Source: Streptomyces yangpuensis (lineage in GTDB: Bacteria > Actinomycetota > Actinomycetes > Streptomycetales > Streptomycetaceae). Taken from it: a stretch of 64,000 nucleotides of DNA. Positions within the stretch are counted from its first letter, which is position 1; each line of letters opens with the position of its first letter. Shown in pieces: positions 51,606 through 61,725 of this stretch. Below the pieces are notes generated by a model. It searched no databases and had not been told where the DNA came from. It saw only the letters and a list, made by a program, of their open reading frames with translations. The stretch is from NCBI RefSeq assembly GCF_001005295.1, contig NZ_LBMK01000002.1, forward strand, positions 62,001 through 126,000. The letters are read 5' to 3'. A program made the position numbers and the translations under genes.

Positions 51606-53419
51606 CGCACCTCCTCCCGGTCGCCCCCGGTACCCGCGTCGCCGTGCGCGCCGCGGCCGGCGGCCGGGGGGCCGGCAGGGCCCCGGCCGGGGGCGGGCGG
51701 GTCGCTGTGGTCCTGGCGGCTGGGGTGCTGGTCGGGGGCCGACGGGTCGCCGCGGTGCCGGCGGTGGGCCGCGGCGCCGGGTGCGTCCGGTGCGGCGCCC
51801 GTGGGGGTCTGCAGGTTCCGGCCGGGGGCGTCCGCAGCGTCTCGCGGGCCGCCGTCCCCGCCGTCCCCGGTGCCCTCCGCGGGCCGGGCGGCCCGGTGCC
51901 GCGCGCCGTCGGCCACCGCGGGGCCCGACTCCCGCAGCGCCTTGGTCAGTGCGCGCACCGTGTCGTGGAACTCCGCGACCGCAGCGCCCAGTTGGGTCTC
52001 GTAGAGGGCGCGCCCGGCCCGCAGGTCCTGCTCCGTGCTCTGCCGGTCCGCCACTGCCTCCCGCAACTCCTCGATCCGGTCGCCCAGTTCCGCTGACACG
52101 GCACGGACCTCCTGCCGCAGGGAGGCGGAGAGGGCGGCGACCGCGAGCTCGTAGGCCATGCCGATCCGCTCGGCCCCCTCGGACGCGGAGGACTCCAGCG
52201 AGGAGGGGAGCGTGGTCAGCGAACGGTCCAGGCCGTTCACGGCCGAGCCCAGGAGCTGCGTCGACTCGGCGAAGGACCCGCGGGCCGCCGTCAGCGCGTC
52301 GCGGACCTCCCGGCCCACCCGGTCCATCGACTCCGCCGCGTGCCCGGCCGCGGCGGATCCGCGTTCGTCGGCCGCCGCCGCGACCGTGTCGAACCGGGAC
52401 GCGACGGACTCACCGGCCGCGCCGATGAGCCGCGCCGCGTCCCGCCCGGCGGTCACGAAGGACTCCGTGACCGACGTACGCAGGGTGGTGACGGCCGAGT
52501 CGACGCTCTCCGCCAGCAGCCGGCTCCCGGCCGCCACCTGCTCCGCCGCCGCCGAGGCGGTCTGCGCCGACGCGCGCATCTGCTGCGTGCCCGAGCGCAG
52601 CGCGTCCGCCGCGGAGGCGAGCGCGGCCGTGGCGGCGACGCTGCGACCGGCCGCGCCGTCCGCCTGGACGATCAGGTCCCGGGCGCACTGCTGGACGGTG
52701 GCGGCCTGGCCCAGCAGGGCGCGCAGCCGCTCGGCCGCGCCCTGGAGCTCGGCCGTGAACCGTCCGGGAGAGGCCGCGGCGGCGCCGGCCGCCAGTGCCT
52801 GGGTCTGCACGAGCGCCCCGGACAGCCGCTGGGACAGCAGTCGGCGTTCGCTCTCGTCCCGCTCCTCCCAGCGGTGCCGCATCAGGGTGGCCGTGGCCAG
52901 CGCGGACAGGGCCAGGACCGTCCACAGCGCCATCATGTCGAAGCGCAGCACCGGCCACAGCCGTCCGTCGAAGCCCTGCTGCCACAGCGTCAGGAACGAC
53001 CCCTGGGCCGTGCTGCCCGAATCCCGCATCCGCTGGTACGCCCAGGCGGCGGCACCCAGCCCGAACCAGGTGATCAGCAGCGGTACGAAGACCAGGACGG
53101 TGGGCAGGGCGCCCAGCCTGCGGCCCCGTGCGGCGTCCTCGTCCGGCCCCGGCGCCAGGGCGTCGGGCCCGCCGTACGCCGCGACCAGGCCGCCGCCCGC
53201 CCAGACCTCCAGGCCGGAGCCGCGCGCCACTGAGTCCGCCAGCTCCCGCAGCGCGGCCCCGTGGGAGCCGGCCCGCGGGTGGGCGGCCAGTTCCCGCAGC
53301 TCCGCGGCGAGTGCCTGTGGATTGCGGTGGGTCGGGCCCGGCACGACGGACGGTCGCGCCGGTTCCTGCTGCTCCCGGGAGCGCCAGGGAGCGCGTCCGA
53401 ATCTGCGTTGTGTCACCAC
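51602..53419 (-). CDS. Two-TM protein with long helical cytosolic tail (MotA/ZorA-like position)
   Basis: A 605-residue protein. Two membrane segments are visible: LPTVLVFVPLLITWFGLGAA (about residues 104-123) and MMALWTVLALSALATATLM (about 165-183). A tail of about 290 residues with Ala/Ser/Arg-rich heptads follows (AAERLRALLGQAATVQQCAR, FVTAGRDAARLIGAAGESVA), similar in look to methyl-accepting chemotaxis tails or the helical tail of ZorA, then a disordered Pro/Asp/Gly-rich end. GTG 53419 is preceded by GGGGAG at 5 nt. It is the first gene of the leftward operon and is coupled to the MotB/ZorB-like gene. Whether the helices form a MotA-type core is unproven. Confidence 0.6.
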   Translation of the reverse strand: MVTQRRFGRAPWRSREQQEPARPSVVPGPTHRNPQALAAELRELAAHPRAGSHGAALRELADSVARGSGLEVWAGGGLVAAYGGPDALAPGPDEDAARGRRLGALPTVLVFVPLLITWFGLGAAAWAYQRMRDSGSTAQGSFLTLWQQGFDGRLWPVLRFDMMALWTVLALSALATATLMRHRWEERDESERRLLSQRLSGALVQTQALAAGAAAASPGRFTAELQGAAERLRALLGQAATVQQCARDLIVQADGAAGRSVAATAALASAADALRSGTQQMRASAQTASAAAEQVAAGSRLLAESVDSAVTTLRTSVTESFVTAGRDAARLIGAAGESVASRFDTVAAAADERGSAAAGHAAESMDRVGREVRDALTAARGSFAESTQLLGSAVNGLDRSLTTLPSSLESSASEGAERIGMAYELAVAALSASLRQEVRAVSAELGDRIEELREAVADRQSTEQDLRAGRALYETQLGAAVAEFHDTVRALTKALRESGPAVADGARHRAARPAEGTGDGGDGGPRDAADAPGRNLQTPTGAAPDAPGAAAHRRHRGDPSAPDQHPSRQDHSDPPAPGRGPAGPPAAGRGAHGDAGTGGDREEVR

Positions 53420-53517
53420 ACCAACTCCCCAAGCGCGTTGGCCGTCGTGCCCACTGTCGCCGGAGGAGCCTCATGAGAATTGGTCAGGTGACGCCTTTTC
53501 GGACACGGCCCGGACCG

Positions 53518-53568
53518 GTACGGACGGGTACGCGGTACGGACGGGTACGCGGTACGGACGGGTACGCG
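53518..53568. repeat. 17-bp tandem repeat, 3 perfect units, upstream of the leftward operon
   Basis: GTACGGACGGGTACGCG is repeated three times without spacers, 100-150 nt upstream of the first gene of the leftward operon and just after the Crp-like gene's stop. Iterated sites of this kind often bind a regulator. The period of 17 is not a whole number of helical turns. Confidence 0.95.
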
Positions 53569-53592
53569 CCGGTGCCGGCCGGTGCGGCGGAT

Positions 53593-54525
53593 TCAGCCCG
53601 TCTCGGACAGCGGGCCGTCCTCGTCCGGCGGCGCCGCCGGAGCGGGCGCCGGGCCGTGTGCGGCAAGGGGCGCGCTGTAGGGGCCGGTGACCGGTTCGGC
53701 ACGGGGCGGACGCGGCCGCAACGGCGGCTGCTTGGGCCGGGGCGGCCGCGGGCCGCGCGGGGTGGGGATCCCCGGGAGCAGGTTCTCGTCGGAGGCCGGC
53801 CAGCCGCTCTGCCCGGCGATGGCCCGCAGGATGCCGGGGTCGCGGACGATCACGCCCCGGTACTTGGTGGCCACGGCGCCGGCGGCGCGCAGGCTGCGCA
53901 GTGCGCGCTGCACGCTGGCGTCGGAGATCCCGGCGAGGGCGGCGAGGTCCGCGTGGCTCAGCGGTACGTCGATCCGCAGCCCCTCGGGGACCGAGCGCGC
54001 ATAGCTGCGGACCAGGTTGTCGAGGGTACGGGCGAGACGGACCGTCGCCGTACCGCTGCTGGAGTTGATGCGGTGACGCGTGGCACCCCGCAGCTTGCCC
54101 GCCACCGACCGCTGTACGACCTCCGCCGCGGTCGGGCTCTCGCGTAAGAAGGAGCGGAAGGCGGCGGAGGTCAGGACCCGGGTGGCGGTGGGCCGGACGG
54201 CGACCACGGTGGCCGACCGCGGCTGGCCGTCCAGCGCGGAGATCTCACCGACGATCTCGCCGTGCACCCGCAGGGCCAGCAGCACGGTGGCGCCGTCCTC
54301 GGCGCCGCCGAAGACCTTCACGCAGCCCGCGGTGATCAGCAGGGCCGTGGTCTCGGGGCCTCCTTCCCGTATGAGGGTCTCCCCGACGCCGTACGTGACG
54401 ACCCTGCCCAGGCCGATCAGCGTCTCCCGGTCGTCGGCCGCCAGATTGGCCATGAGTGTGCCCTGGGGCCAACGACTCACCGCGGTCGTGTGGTTCCTGG
54501 AGCTGGATGGTGTGTGCATGCGCAT
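53593..54525 (-). CDS. Crp/Fnr-family regulator in the centre of the GTPase/Hsp70 locus
   Basis: A 310-residue regulator: cNMP-binding domain (about residues 30-145, GVGETLIREGGPETTALLIT, VHGEIVGEISALDGQPRSAT), dimer helix, and a winged HTH (about 165-235, LSHADLAALAGISDASVQRA then LRAAGAVATKYRGVIV). A Pro/Arg-rich tail of about 65 residues follows, unlike canonical Crp. ATG 54525, with GAGGGGG 5 nt upstream, is chosen. It lies between the two divergent arms and reads leftward, so it is the likely regulator of one or both; the 17-bp repeats after its stop are candidate targets. The ligand cannot be told from sequence. Confidence 0.85.
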   Translation of the reverse strand: MRMHTPSSSRNHTTAVSRWPQGTLMANLAADDRETLIGLGRVVTYGVGETLIREGGPETTALLITAGCVKVFGGAEDGATVLLALRVHGEIVGEISALDGQPRSATVVAVRPTATRVLTSAAFRSFLRESPTAAEVVQRSVAGKLRGATRHRINSSSGTATVRLARTLDNLVRSYARSVPEGLRIDVPLSHADLAALAGISDASVQRALRSLRAAGAVATKYRGVIVRDPGILRAIAGQSGWPASDENLLPGIPTPRGPRPPRPKQPPLRPRPPRAEPVTGPYSAPLAAHGPAPAPAAPPDEDGPLSETG

Positions 54526-54883
54526 GGGAGCCCCCTCGGCTTTCACGCCCGCTCGTGCACGGGGCGGTGCCAGTGCGAGGAACCTAGCGCACACAGAAGT
54601 TGTCCGGGGATCAGATGGACAGACCGGAGAAGGCAATGCAGCGAGCCGGTGGAGCGAGACATTCCCCATCCGCACCACGGACCGCTGCCCGCCCCAACTC
54701 GCCTACTCACCAGTCACTTTTCCTGGCCCGGCGGCTTCCGGACCGCCCGGCCCGGAGGATTCCCGGCGGGTGCCCGCATTACCTCACCTGACCGGATCTC
54801 GACGCCGCTGCCGGAGCACGATGGGGCTCCCGGTGCGGGGTGTGCCGGGCCAGGGAGCGGGACGACGTCACCCAGGGGGAGCT
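54526..54883. other. Divergent promoter region of the GTPase/Hsp70 locus
   Basis: A 358-nt region between the leftward Crp-like gene and the rightward Hsp70-like gene, with somewhat lower G+C around 54590-54720. It should contain promoters for both. On the minus strand TAGGTT near 54580-54585 could be a -10 box for the regulator, but no matching -35 was identified. No palindrome or gene is supported. Confidence 0.5.
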
Positions 54884-56158
<1,275 letters not shown>

Positions 56159-56188
56159 CATCCGAAACATCCGCCGACATCACTTCTC

Positions 56189-56216
56189 CCCACGACCCAC
56201 GACCCACGACCCACGA
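56189..56216. repeat. CCCACGA heptanucleotide repeat, 4 units
   Basis: Four perfect CCCACGA units in the gap between the Hsp70-like stop and the first GTPase. A 7-nt unit is out of frame, but the repeat is intergenic, so changes would alter spacing or mRNA structure before the GTPase start. Confidence 0.95.
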
Positions 56217-56245
56217 CCGCACGATCCACGACGCCGAGGAGCCCG

Positions 56246-57142
56246 ATGGACATCGTCATGCTGGGCCACAGCGCGGCAGGCAAGACCACCTACGTCTCCC
56301 TCATGTACGCCGCGATGCGCGACGGCATCCAGGGCTTCAGCCTGCGCACCGACGACGTGCTCGTCCACGGCGCGCTGACCTCCGCCGCCGAGGCCGTGCT
56401 GCGCGGCCGCTACCCCAACATGAGCAGCAGGCGCCAGGTCTTCGACTTCATCCTCCAGTACCAGGGCCGTGATGTCCTGCCCTTCCGCTGGCGCGACTAC
56501 CGCGGCGGGGCCCTGACGGAACGTCAGGCCGACAGCGAACAGGCCGGCCAGCTCCAGCAGGACCTCGTCCAGGCCCAGGGCATCGTCGTATTCGTCGACG
56601 CCCACCGGCTCCTGACCGACGGCGGGTCCCACCGCCACATGCGGCGGATGACCGTCCTGGTCCAGCGGGCCCTGGAGGCCCGGGGCGACCAGCTCACGCC
56701 GCTCGTCATCGCGTTCACCAAGAGCGACCTGCTCGACCTGGACCGGTCGGGCCTGCTGGAACGGCTCGTGGAGCCCTTCGACGGCCTCATCGAAGGAGTG
56801 GCCAGGACCCAGCACCTGCGCGGCGCGCTGGCGCTGGTGGCCTGCGGCCCCGAACCGGTCAACGTCGCCGTGCCGGTGCTGTGGAGCCTGCACCACGGCA
56901 TCGTCGGACGGGGCCTGGCCCTGCACACCTCCATCGAGGAGTCCCTCGCGTCCGCCCGGCGCGCCGCCGCCAACGACACCCCCTGGGACCGGATCTCCAG
57001 CTGGTGGAAGGAGGAGGACTCCTGGGCCGAGATCAGGGCCCGCCACGAGCGTGCCGCACAGGCCGAGTACCAGCTGCTGGAACCTCTCTTCGAACCGGCC
57101 GAACGACTGGAAGGCCTCCTGCAGGACGTCCTGTGGTTCTGA
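56246..57142 (+). CDS. TRAFAC-class GTPase (DO-GTPase type), first of a pair
   Basis: A 298-residue GTPase starting almost at its P-loop: MDIVMLGHSAAGKTTYVSLMY (GHSAAGKTT at residues 7-15). A G3-like region DYRGGALTER replaces the usual DxxG with a glycine-rich switch, and the G4 motif is FTKSDLLDLD (about residue 152-161). A helical C terminus (WWKEEDSWAEIRARHERAAQ) follows. This layout fits the double-GTPase families described in predicted actinobacterial NTP-dependent conflict systems. ATG 56246 follows AGGAG by 5 nt. The second GTPase starts 62 nt downstream, suggesting heterodimer formation. Confidence 0.8.
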   Translation: MDIVMLGHSAAGKTTYVSLMYAAMRDGIQGFSLRTDDVLVHGALTSAAEAVLRGRYPNMSSRRQVFDFILQYQGRDVLPFRWRDYRGGALTERQADSEQAGQLQQDLVQAQGIVVFVDAHRLLTDGGSHRHMRRMTVLVQRALEARGDQLTPLVIAFTKSDLLDLDRSGLLERLVEPFDGLIEGVARTQHLRGALALVACGPEPVNVAVPVLWSLHHGIVGRGLALHTSIEESLASARRAAANDTPWDRISSWWKEEDSWAEIRARHERAAQAEYQLLEPLFEPAERLEGLLQDVLWF

Positions 57143-57203
57143 TTCCGAGCCGCCCTCCGCACCCGTGCCCGCCCCGCGCCACCGAAACGGGAGAACTCCG
57201 CCC

Positions 57204-58265
57204 ATGAGCGACCACCGGATCACCATGACGATGCTGGGCGCCACCGGCTCCGGCAAGACCACGTACCTGCTCGGCATGTACGCCACCCTGTCGATGGGCC
57301 TGCGCGGCTACTTCATGTACGCCACCGACCCGGACACCGACCTCGACCTCGCCGAGGCCTGGGAGAACCTGTGCGCGGACGGCAGTCTGCCCGCGCCGAA
57401 CAACGAGGAGCCGATCGGCTACGAGTTCGTCCTCCGGCACGGCGTGACCTCGCTGGTCGACTTCGACTGCCAGGACTTCCGCGGCGGGGCGGCCACCGAA
57501 CGCGGCGGAGACGGCGCCCCCGCCGACATCCCCGCCCTGACCGAGCGACTGGACCGCTCCGACAGCATCTTCCTCGTCCTGGACGGGCAGCACGTGGGCC
57601 GCTGGGTCGCCGACGACACCCCGGCCCACCTCAACCCCGCCGCCGACCCCATGCGGATCGCCCGCTTCTCCCGGGCCATCTCCAACCTCTGCGACCGGCG
57701 CAGGCAGCGGGGCGAGCCCTCGCCCTCGATCGTCGTGCTCGTCACCAAGGCCGACCTGATCGGGAAGATCTCCGGACTGCCCACCCCCGAGGCGCTGGAG
57801 AAAACCGCGCGCAACCTGTCGAAGTTGGTCAAGGTCATCGACTCCGAAGGCGTCACGGCGATGCTCTGCCCGGTGCAGCTCGGCAGCTTCGGCGACCCCG
57901 CGTCCGTCACGGTCGACCCCGCTCTCGTCGACCCGCAGAACCTGCACCATCCCATGATCTTCGCCCTGTTGCACTACCTCGACGAGGGCATCGTCCGCCA
58001 CGGCGAGGAGCTTGTGCGTGCCGTCGAGCGGCAGCTCGACGAACAGGCGCAGGAGCTGGACGGGTTGCGCAGCGGCGGCGTGATCAAGAACTTCCTCAAG
58101 AGGAACGAGATCAGCCGGAGGGACGCCGAGATCGCCGCGGTCCGGGAACAGCACGGCGAGGCGCAGGCACGGGTCAACGCAGCCCGCGTCCGGGCCGAGC
58201 AACTGGTGGAGGAGTTGCGGAACATGCCCATCTACCGTTCCGGCAAGCTCCAGATCGGCGGCTGA
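57204..58265 (+). CDS. TRAFAC-class GTPase (DO-GTPase type), second of a pair
   Basis: A 353-residue GTPase: MTMLGATGSGKTTYLLGMY with P-loop GATGSGKTT (residues 11-19), a switch region DCQDFRGGAATERG parallel to the partner's, strand IFLVLDGQHVGRWV, and G4 VLVTKADLIGK (about 175-185). The C-terminal 90 residues form a charged helix or coiled coil (AVERQLDEQAQELDGL, AEIAAVREQHGEAQARVN). ATG 57204 has GGGAG about 9 nt upstream. Its similarity to the preceding gene in order and motifs points to an old duplication. The next gene starts 5 nt after its stop. Confidence 0.82.
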   Translation: MSDHRITMTMLGATGSGKTTYLLGMYATLSMGLRGYFMYATDPDTDLDLAEAWENLCADGSLPAPNNEEPIGYEFVLRHGVTSLVDFDCQDFRGGAATERGGDGAPADIPALTERLDRSDSIFLVLDGQHVGRWVADDTPAHLNPAADPMRIARFSRAISNLCDRRRQRGEPSPSIVVLVTKADLIGKISGLPTPEALEKTARNLSKLVKVIDSEGVTAMLCPVQLGSFGDPASVTVDPALVDPQNLHHPMIFALLHYLDEGIVRHGEELVRAVERQLDEQAQELDGLRSGGVIKNFLKRNEISRRDAEIAAVREQHGEAQARVNAARVRAEQLVEELRNMPIYRSGKLQIGG

Positions 58266-58270
58266 CGGCG

Positions 58271-59776
58271 ATGTCCGGGGAGCACACGCGAGGACACGGC
58301 GGCTGGTCGGCCGTCGTCTACGGCCGGACGTACCGGATCGACCGCTGGTGGCGGGCGCTTCCCGAAGGGGAGACGTCAGGGGGAACGCTCGGACGCACGG
58401 TCCTCGCGGTGGTCGCCGGCGGCGCACGGCTCGACGCCGGGCCGCGTTTCGTCCTGTACCGGGGTGGGCGCGGGGTCCTGGTCGGCGCCGCCTGCCGGAT
58501 GCCGCTGCTGGGGCCGGCGATGGCGTACGACGAGCACGGCAGGCCGCTGTACGGGTTCGTCGGCTGGCACCACCCGGACCCGTCGGCCGCGCACGACCTG
58601 CCCGGCCTCGACGAACTGGAGGCGTCCTTCCCGCAATGGGCAGGCGACACCTACCGGGCCTGGGCCGCCCCGGTCTGGGAGGCCGCCCGGGAACCGGACG
58701 CGGTGACACTTGCGAGCACCGCGGAACCGGCCCCCTGGCCGGACCGCGGACGGCCGGCCGACCCCGCGGCGGCGGCGCGCTGGCCGGCGGCCCACGCCGC
58801 GGACGTCCACCTGCTGCCGGCGGCGCAGGCCCCCGGCCTGTGGGACGCCGCGCTCGCCGCCGGACCGACGGCGGACTGCGTCCTGACCACGGGCTGGCAG
58901 CAGTCGCGCGACGCCCGCGAGCCGGGACTCACGCACGCCTGCTGCGCGGACGTCACCGAGTACCGCCGGGCGCCGCGCCCGGCCCCGCAGGCCCCGGCCC
59001 GCGCCCCCGAGCCGGCCCCGAAGCCGGCGGGGGAGCGGGCGGGGGAGCGGGTGCAGAAGCCGGCGCGCCACTCCCGGGAGAAGGAGGGGAAGGGCTTCCT
59101 GGGGTGGATGGCCGAAGCCCTGCGCCACGTGATCGACGGGGACCGCTCCGACACCGCGCCACCGGCCGGGCGCCCCCGGCCCGCGAAGCGGGGCGGCACC
59201 CCGCACCGCCCCGCGCACCTGACGGGCGGCGCGGCGTACGAGCCGGAGCCGCCCGCCCGGAGCCTCCTCGGCCGCCCCCGCGAGGTCGACGCCGAAGAGG
59301 CCTCGTTCGACGGCTATTTCGGCGCCTTCGGCACCCCGGGCACGACCTCGTCGACCGAGCCCGCAAACCCCGCCGCCTCTGGCGGCGCCGCCCGCCCGGG
59401 CACGGCCGCCGAGGGCCGAGGCGTCACGTCTGAGCCTGGCGGGCCGTCAGCTGCTGGCTCGGGTGGCTTCGCCCGGCCGGGTACCGCCTCGTCGGCCGAG
59501 GACGGGAGGCCCGCCGAGCCCCGACCGGCCTCCGCCCCCGGCGGGTTCGTTCGGCCCGGTACCGCCGCCGAGGGTGGCGGCGCTGCAGCCGTGCCCGGTG
59601 CGGGCCGTGACGGCGCGGGCTCGGGCCGCGACCAGGGCGACGTCGAGGACGAGGGGGCGGGTTCCGGCAGCGCCCGGGCACCCGGGCCCGGGGCCTGGGG
59701 GGCGCTCACCCCCGACGCCGATGGGCCGGCCGGCCCCGGCCACCCGCACCGCAGCGACCCAGGAGGCACCGCATGA
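58271..59776 (+). CDS. Unknown GTPase-operon protein with long disordered C-terminal half
   Basis: A 501-residue protein, not recognised. The N-terminal 230 residues look folded (WSAVVYGRTYRIDRWWRALP, GPRFVLYRGGRGVLVGAACR, YGFVGWHHPDPSAAHDLPGL, ADCVLTTGWQQSRDAREPGL). The rest is low-complexity Pro/Ala/Gly/Glu/Arg with scattered hydrophobic motifs (FLGWMAEALRHVI, ASFDGYFGAFG) that could be short linear binding segments, and repeats of a FxRPGTA type. No NTPase motif or membrane helix is present. The start lies 5 nt after the second GTPase and the stop overlaps the dynamin-like gene by 4 nt. An adaptor role is the simplest inference. Confidence 0.7.
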   Translation: MSGEHTRGHGGWSAVVYGRTYRIDRWWRALPEGETSGGTLGRTVLAVVAGGARLDAGPRFVLYRGGRGVLVGAACRMPLLGPAMAYDEHGRPLYGFVGWHHPDPSAAHDLPGLDELEASFPQWAGDTYRAWAAPVWEAAREPDAVTLASTAEPAPWPDRGRPADPAAAARWPAAHAADVHLLPAAQAPGLWDAALAAGPTADCVLTTGWQQSRDAREPGLTHACCADVTEYRRAPRPAPQAPARAPEPAPKPAGERAGERVQKPARHSREKEGKGFLGWMAEALRHVIDGDRSDTAPPAGRPRPAKRGGTPHRPAHLTGGAAYEPEPPARSLLGRPREVDAEEASFDGYFGAFGTPGTTSSTEPANPAASGGAARPGTAAEGRGVTSEPGGPSAAGSGGFARPGTASSAEDGRPAEPRPASAPGGFVRPGTAAEGGGAAAVPGAGRDGAGSGRDQGDVEDEGAGSGSARAPGPGAWGALTPDADGPAGPGHPHRSDPGGTA

Positions 59777-61725
59777 CCGACATCCGCCACACCCACCCCC
59801 GCGCCGCGGAGGTACTGCGCCTCGTCGCCGACGCCGCCGTGCTCCTCGACCGCGCCGCCCGCTCCGAGGGGCCGGACGGCCCGCCCCTCTCCCCGGAGGC
59901 GGCCGCCACCGTCCGCGCCGAGGCCGCCCGTATCCGTTCCGGCGCCGCCTCCCTCGTCGTCGTCGGCGAGAAGAAGCGCGGCAAGAGCTCCCTGATCAAC
60001 GCCCTGGTCGGGCACCGCGGCCTGCTGCCCGTCGAGGTCGACGTCGCCACCGGCGTCCACCTCGTCGTCCGGCACGCGGACCGGCCCACCGCCGTCGCCC
60101 ACCTGACCAGCGGCTCCGCCCCGGTCACCGTCGACCCGGCCGACATCGCCGAGTACGCCGCCGTCGACCCCGTCACGCAGACCGCCCGCCGCGACGACGT
60201 GCACCACGTCGAGGTGGGCGTCCCCGCCCCCCTGCTCGCCTCCGGGCTGACCCTCGTGGACACCCCCGGCGTCGGCGGGCTCGTCGCCGGCCACGCCCGG
60301 ATCACCATGGCCACCCTCTCCCAGGCCGACGCCCTCGTCTTCGTCGTCAACGGGTCCAGCGAACTGACCGCCTCCGAACTGCGCTTCCTGGAGCAGGCCA
60401 CCGAACGCATCGCCGAGGTGGTCTTCGTCCTGACCCAGACCGACAAGTACCGTGAGTGGCCCGCCGTACTGGAGCGCAACCGCGCCCTGCTCGCCGAGCA
60501 CGCCCCCCGCTACGCCGCCGCTCCCTGGTTCCCCGTCAGCAGCCGCGCCAAGGACGACGCGGACGCGGCGGCCGCCGCCGGCGACCGGGAGACCGCCGTG
60601 CGCCGCCTGGAGGCCAGCGGCTTCGGTCCGCTGACCGAGGCGCTGTCCGGCCGGATCGCCGAGGAGGCCGCCGCGCTGCGCCTCGCCAACGCCCTGCACG
60701 TCACCCTGTCCGTACTCGCCCCGCTCGCCGCCGTACAGGAACGCCGGCTGCGCTCCCTCGCCCAGGACCCCACCCTGCAGGACGAGGTACGCGGCCACCG
60801 GGACGCCCTGCGCGCCCTCCAGCGCTCCGACGCCACCTGGCGCGGCAACCTCCGCCAGGCCTCGCGCGAGCTGGAACGCAGGCTCCGCGTCGGCTTCCAG
60901 CGCAACGTCAACGACCTGCGCCAGCTCGCCGAGGAGAAGATCGCCGCGTCCTCCGGCCCCGACCTCGCCACCGAACTGCCCCGGGACCTGGAGGCCGGTG
61001 TCGAGGCCGTCTGGCTGGACCTGGACAACGCCACCCGGGAAGGGGTGGCCCGGCTCGTCGCCCTCATGGAGCACCAGTGCCGGCTGGACGCCGGTCCCGC
61101 CGTCGCCGAACTCGCCCTCGCCCGCCCCGAACGGCTGGACGCGCTTCCCACCCTGGTGAGCACCGGCCACGACAACCGCGGCGCCCTCGCCCTCGTCGAG
61201 CGGGTCATGCCGGCCTGGGGCGCGGGCGGTCTCGCGGCCACCGTGACGGCGCTGGCCACCGGCGGGGTCCTGCTGCCGCTCGCCGCCGGATTCGGCATGA
61301 TCGCGCTGCTGTCCAACCGCCGCAAGCGCCGTACCGACCTCGGCCGGGTACGCGGCGACGCCATGCGGTACGCGCACCGCCTGGTCGCCGAACTCACCAC
61401 CGAGATCCCCCCGGAGATCACCCGCACCGTCGACGACGTCAGCGAACGCATCGCCGCCCGCATCACCGACCAGGTCTCCGCCCAGCGCGCGCTCCTGGAG
61501 GGTGAACTGGAGGAACTCCAGCGCAATCTCGCGGCCGGCCGGGAACAGCTCGCCAAGGATCGTGAGACCGCCCGGCGCCGCTCGGCGGTCCTGGGCGAGC
61601 TGATCGCAAGGGGCCGTGATCTCGCCTCCGCCATCGGTCACCCGGCGGCGGCCGCGGCCGCCGCAGCGGCCGTACCGGGGCCGAAGCCCGAGGCCGAGCC
61701 CGAGCCGGAACCGGAGCCCGTATGA
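59773..61725 (+). CDS. Dynamin-like GTPase A with C-terminal membrane hairpin
   Basis: A 650-residue dynamin superfamily protein (bacterial dynamin-like/IniA type): P-loop VVGEKKRGKSSLINALVG (about residues 58-75), a switch threonine region VATGVHLVV, G3 LVDTPGVGG (about 160), G4 VLTQTDKYREW (about 218). The stalk is helical (QERRLRSLAQDPTLQDEVRG, LRQASRELERRLRVGFQRNV), a hydrophobic hairpin lies at GGVLLPLAAGFGMIALL (about 495-512), and a coiled coil ends the protein (LLEGELEELQRNLAAGREQL). Paired dynamins of this kind remodel or repair membranes. It overlaps both neighbours by 4 nt; the next gene is a second dynamin. Confidence 0.87.
   Translation: MTDIRHTHPRAAEVLRLVADAAVLLDRAARSEGPDGPPLSPEAAATVRAEAARIRSGAASLVVVGEKKRGKSSLINALVGHRGLLPVEVDVATGVHLVVRHADRPTAVAHLTSGSAPVTVDPADIAEYAAVDPVTQTARRDDVHHVEVGVPAPLLASGLTLVDTPGVGGLVAGHARITMATLSQADALVFVVNGSSELTASELRFLEQATERIAEVVFVLTQTDKYREWPAVLERNRALLAEHAPRYAAAPWFPVSSRAKDDADAAAAAGDRETAVRRLEASGFGPLTEALSGRIAEEAAALRLANALHVTLSVLAPLAAVQERRLRSLAQDPTLQDEVRGHRDALRALQRSDATWRGNLRQASRELERRLRVGFQRNVNDLRQLAEEKIAASSGPDLATELPRDLEAGVEAVWLDLDNATREGVARLVALMEHQCRLDAGPAVAELALARPERLDALPTLVSTGHDNRGALALVERVMPAWGAGGLAATVTALATGGVLLPLAAGFGMIALLSNRRKRRTDLGRVRGDAMRYAHRLVAELTTEIPPEITRTVDDVSERIAARITDQVSAQRALLEGELEELQRNLAAGREQLAKDRETARRRSAVLGELIARGRDLASAIGHPAAAAAAAAAVPGPKPEAEPEPEPEPV

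Noticed and set aside
53518..53568. Possible CRISPR array (three direct repeats).
   Set aside because: Repeats are only 17 bp and have no spacers; no cas genes are present.
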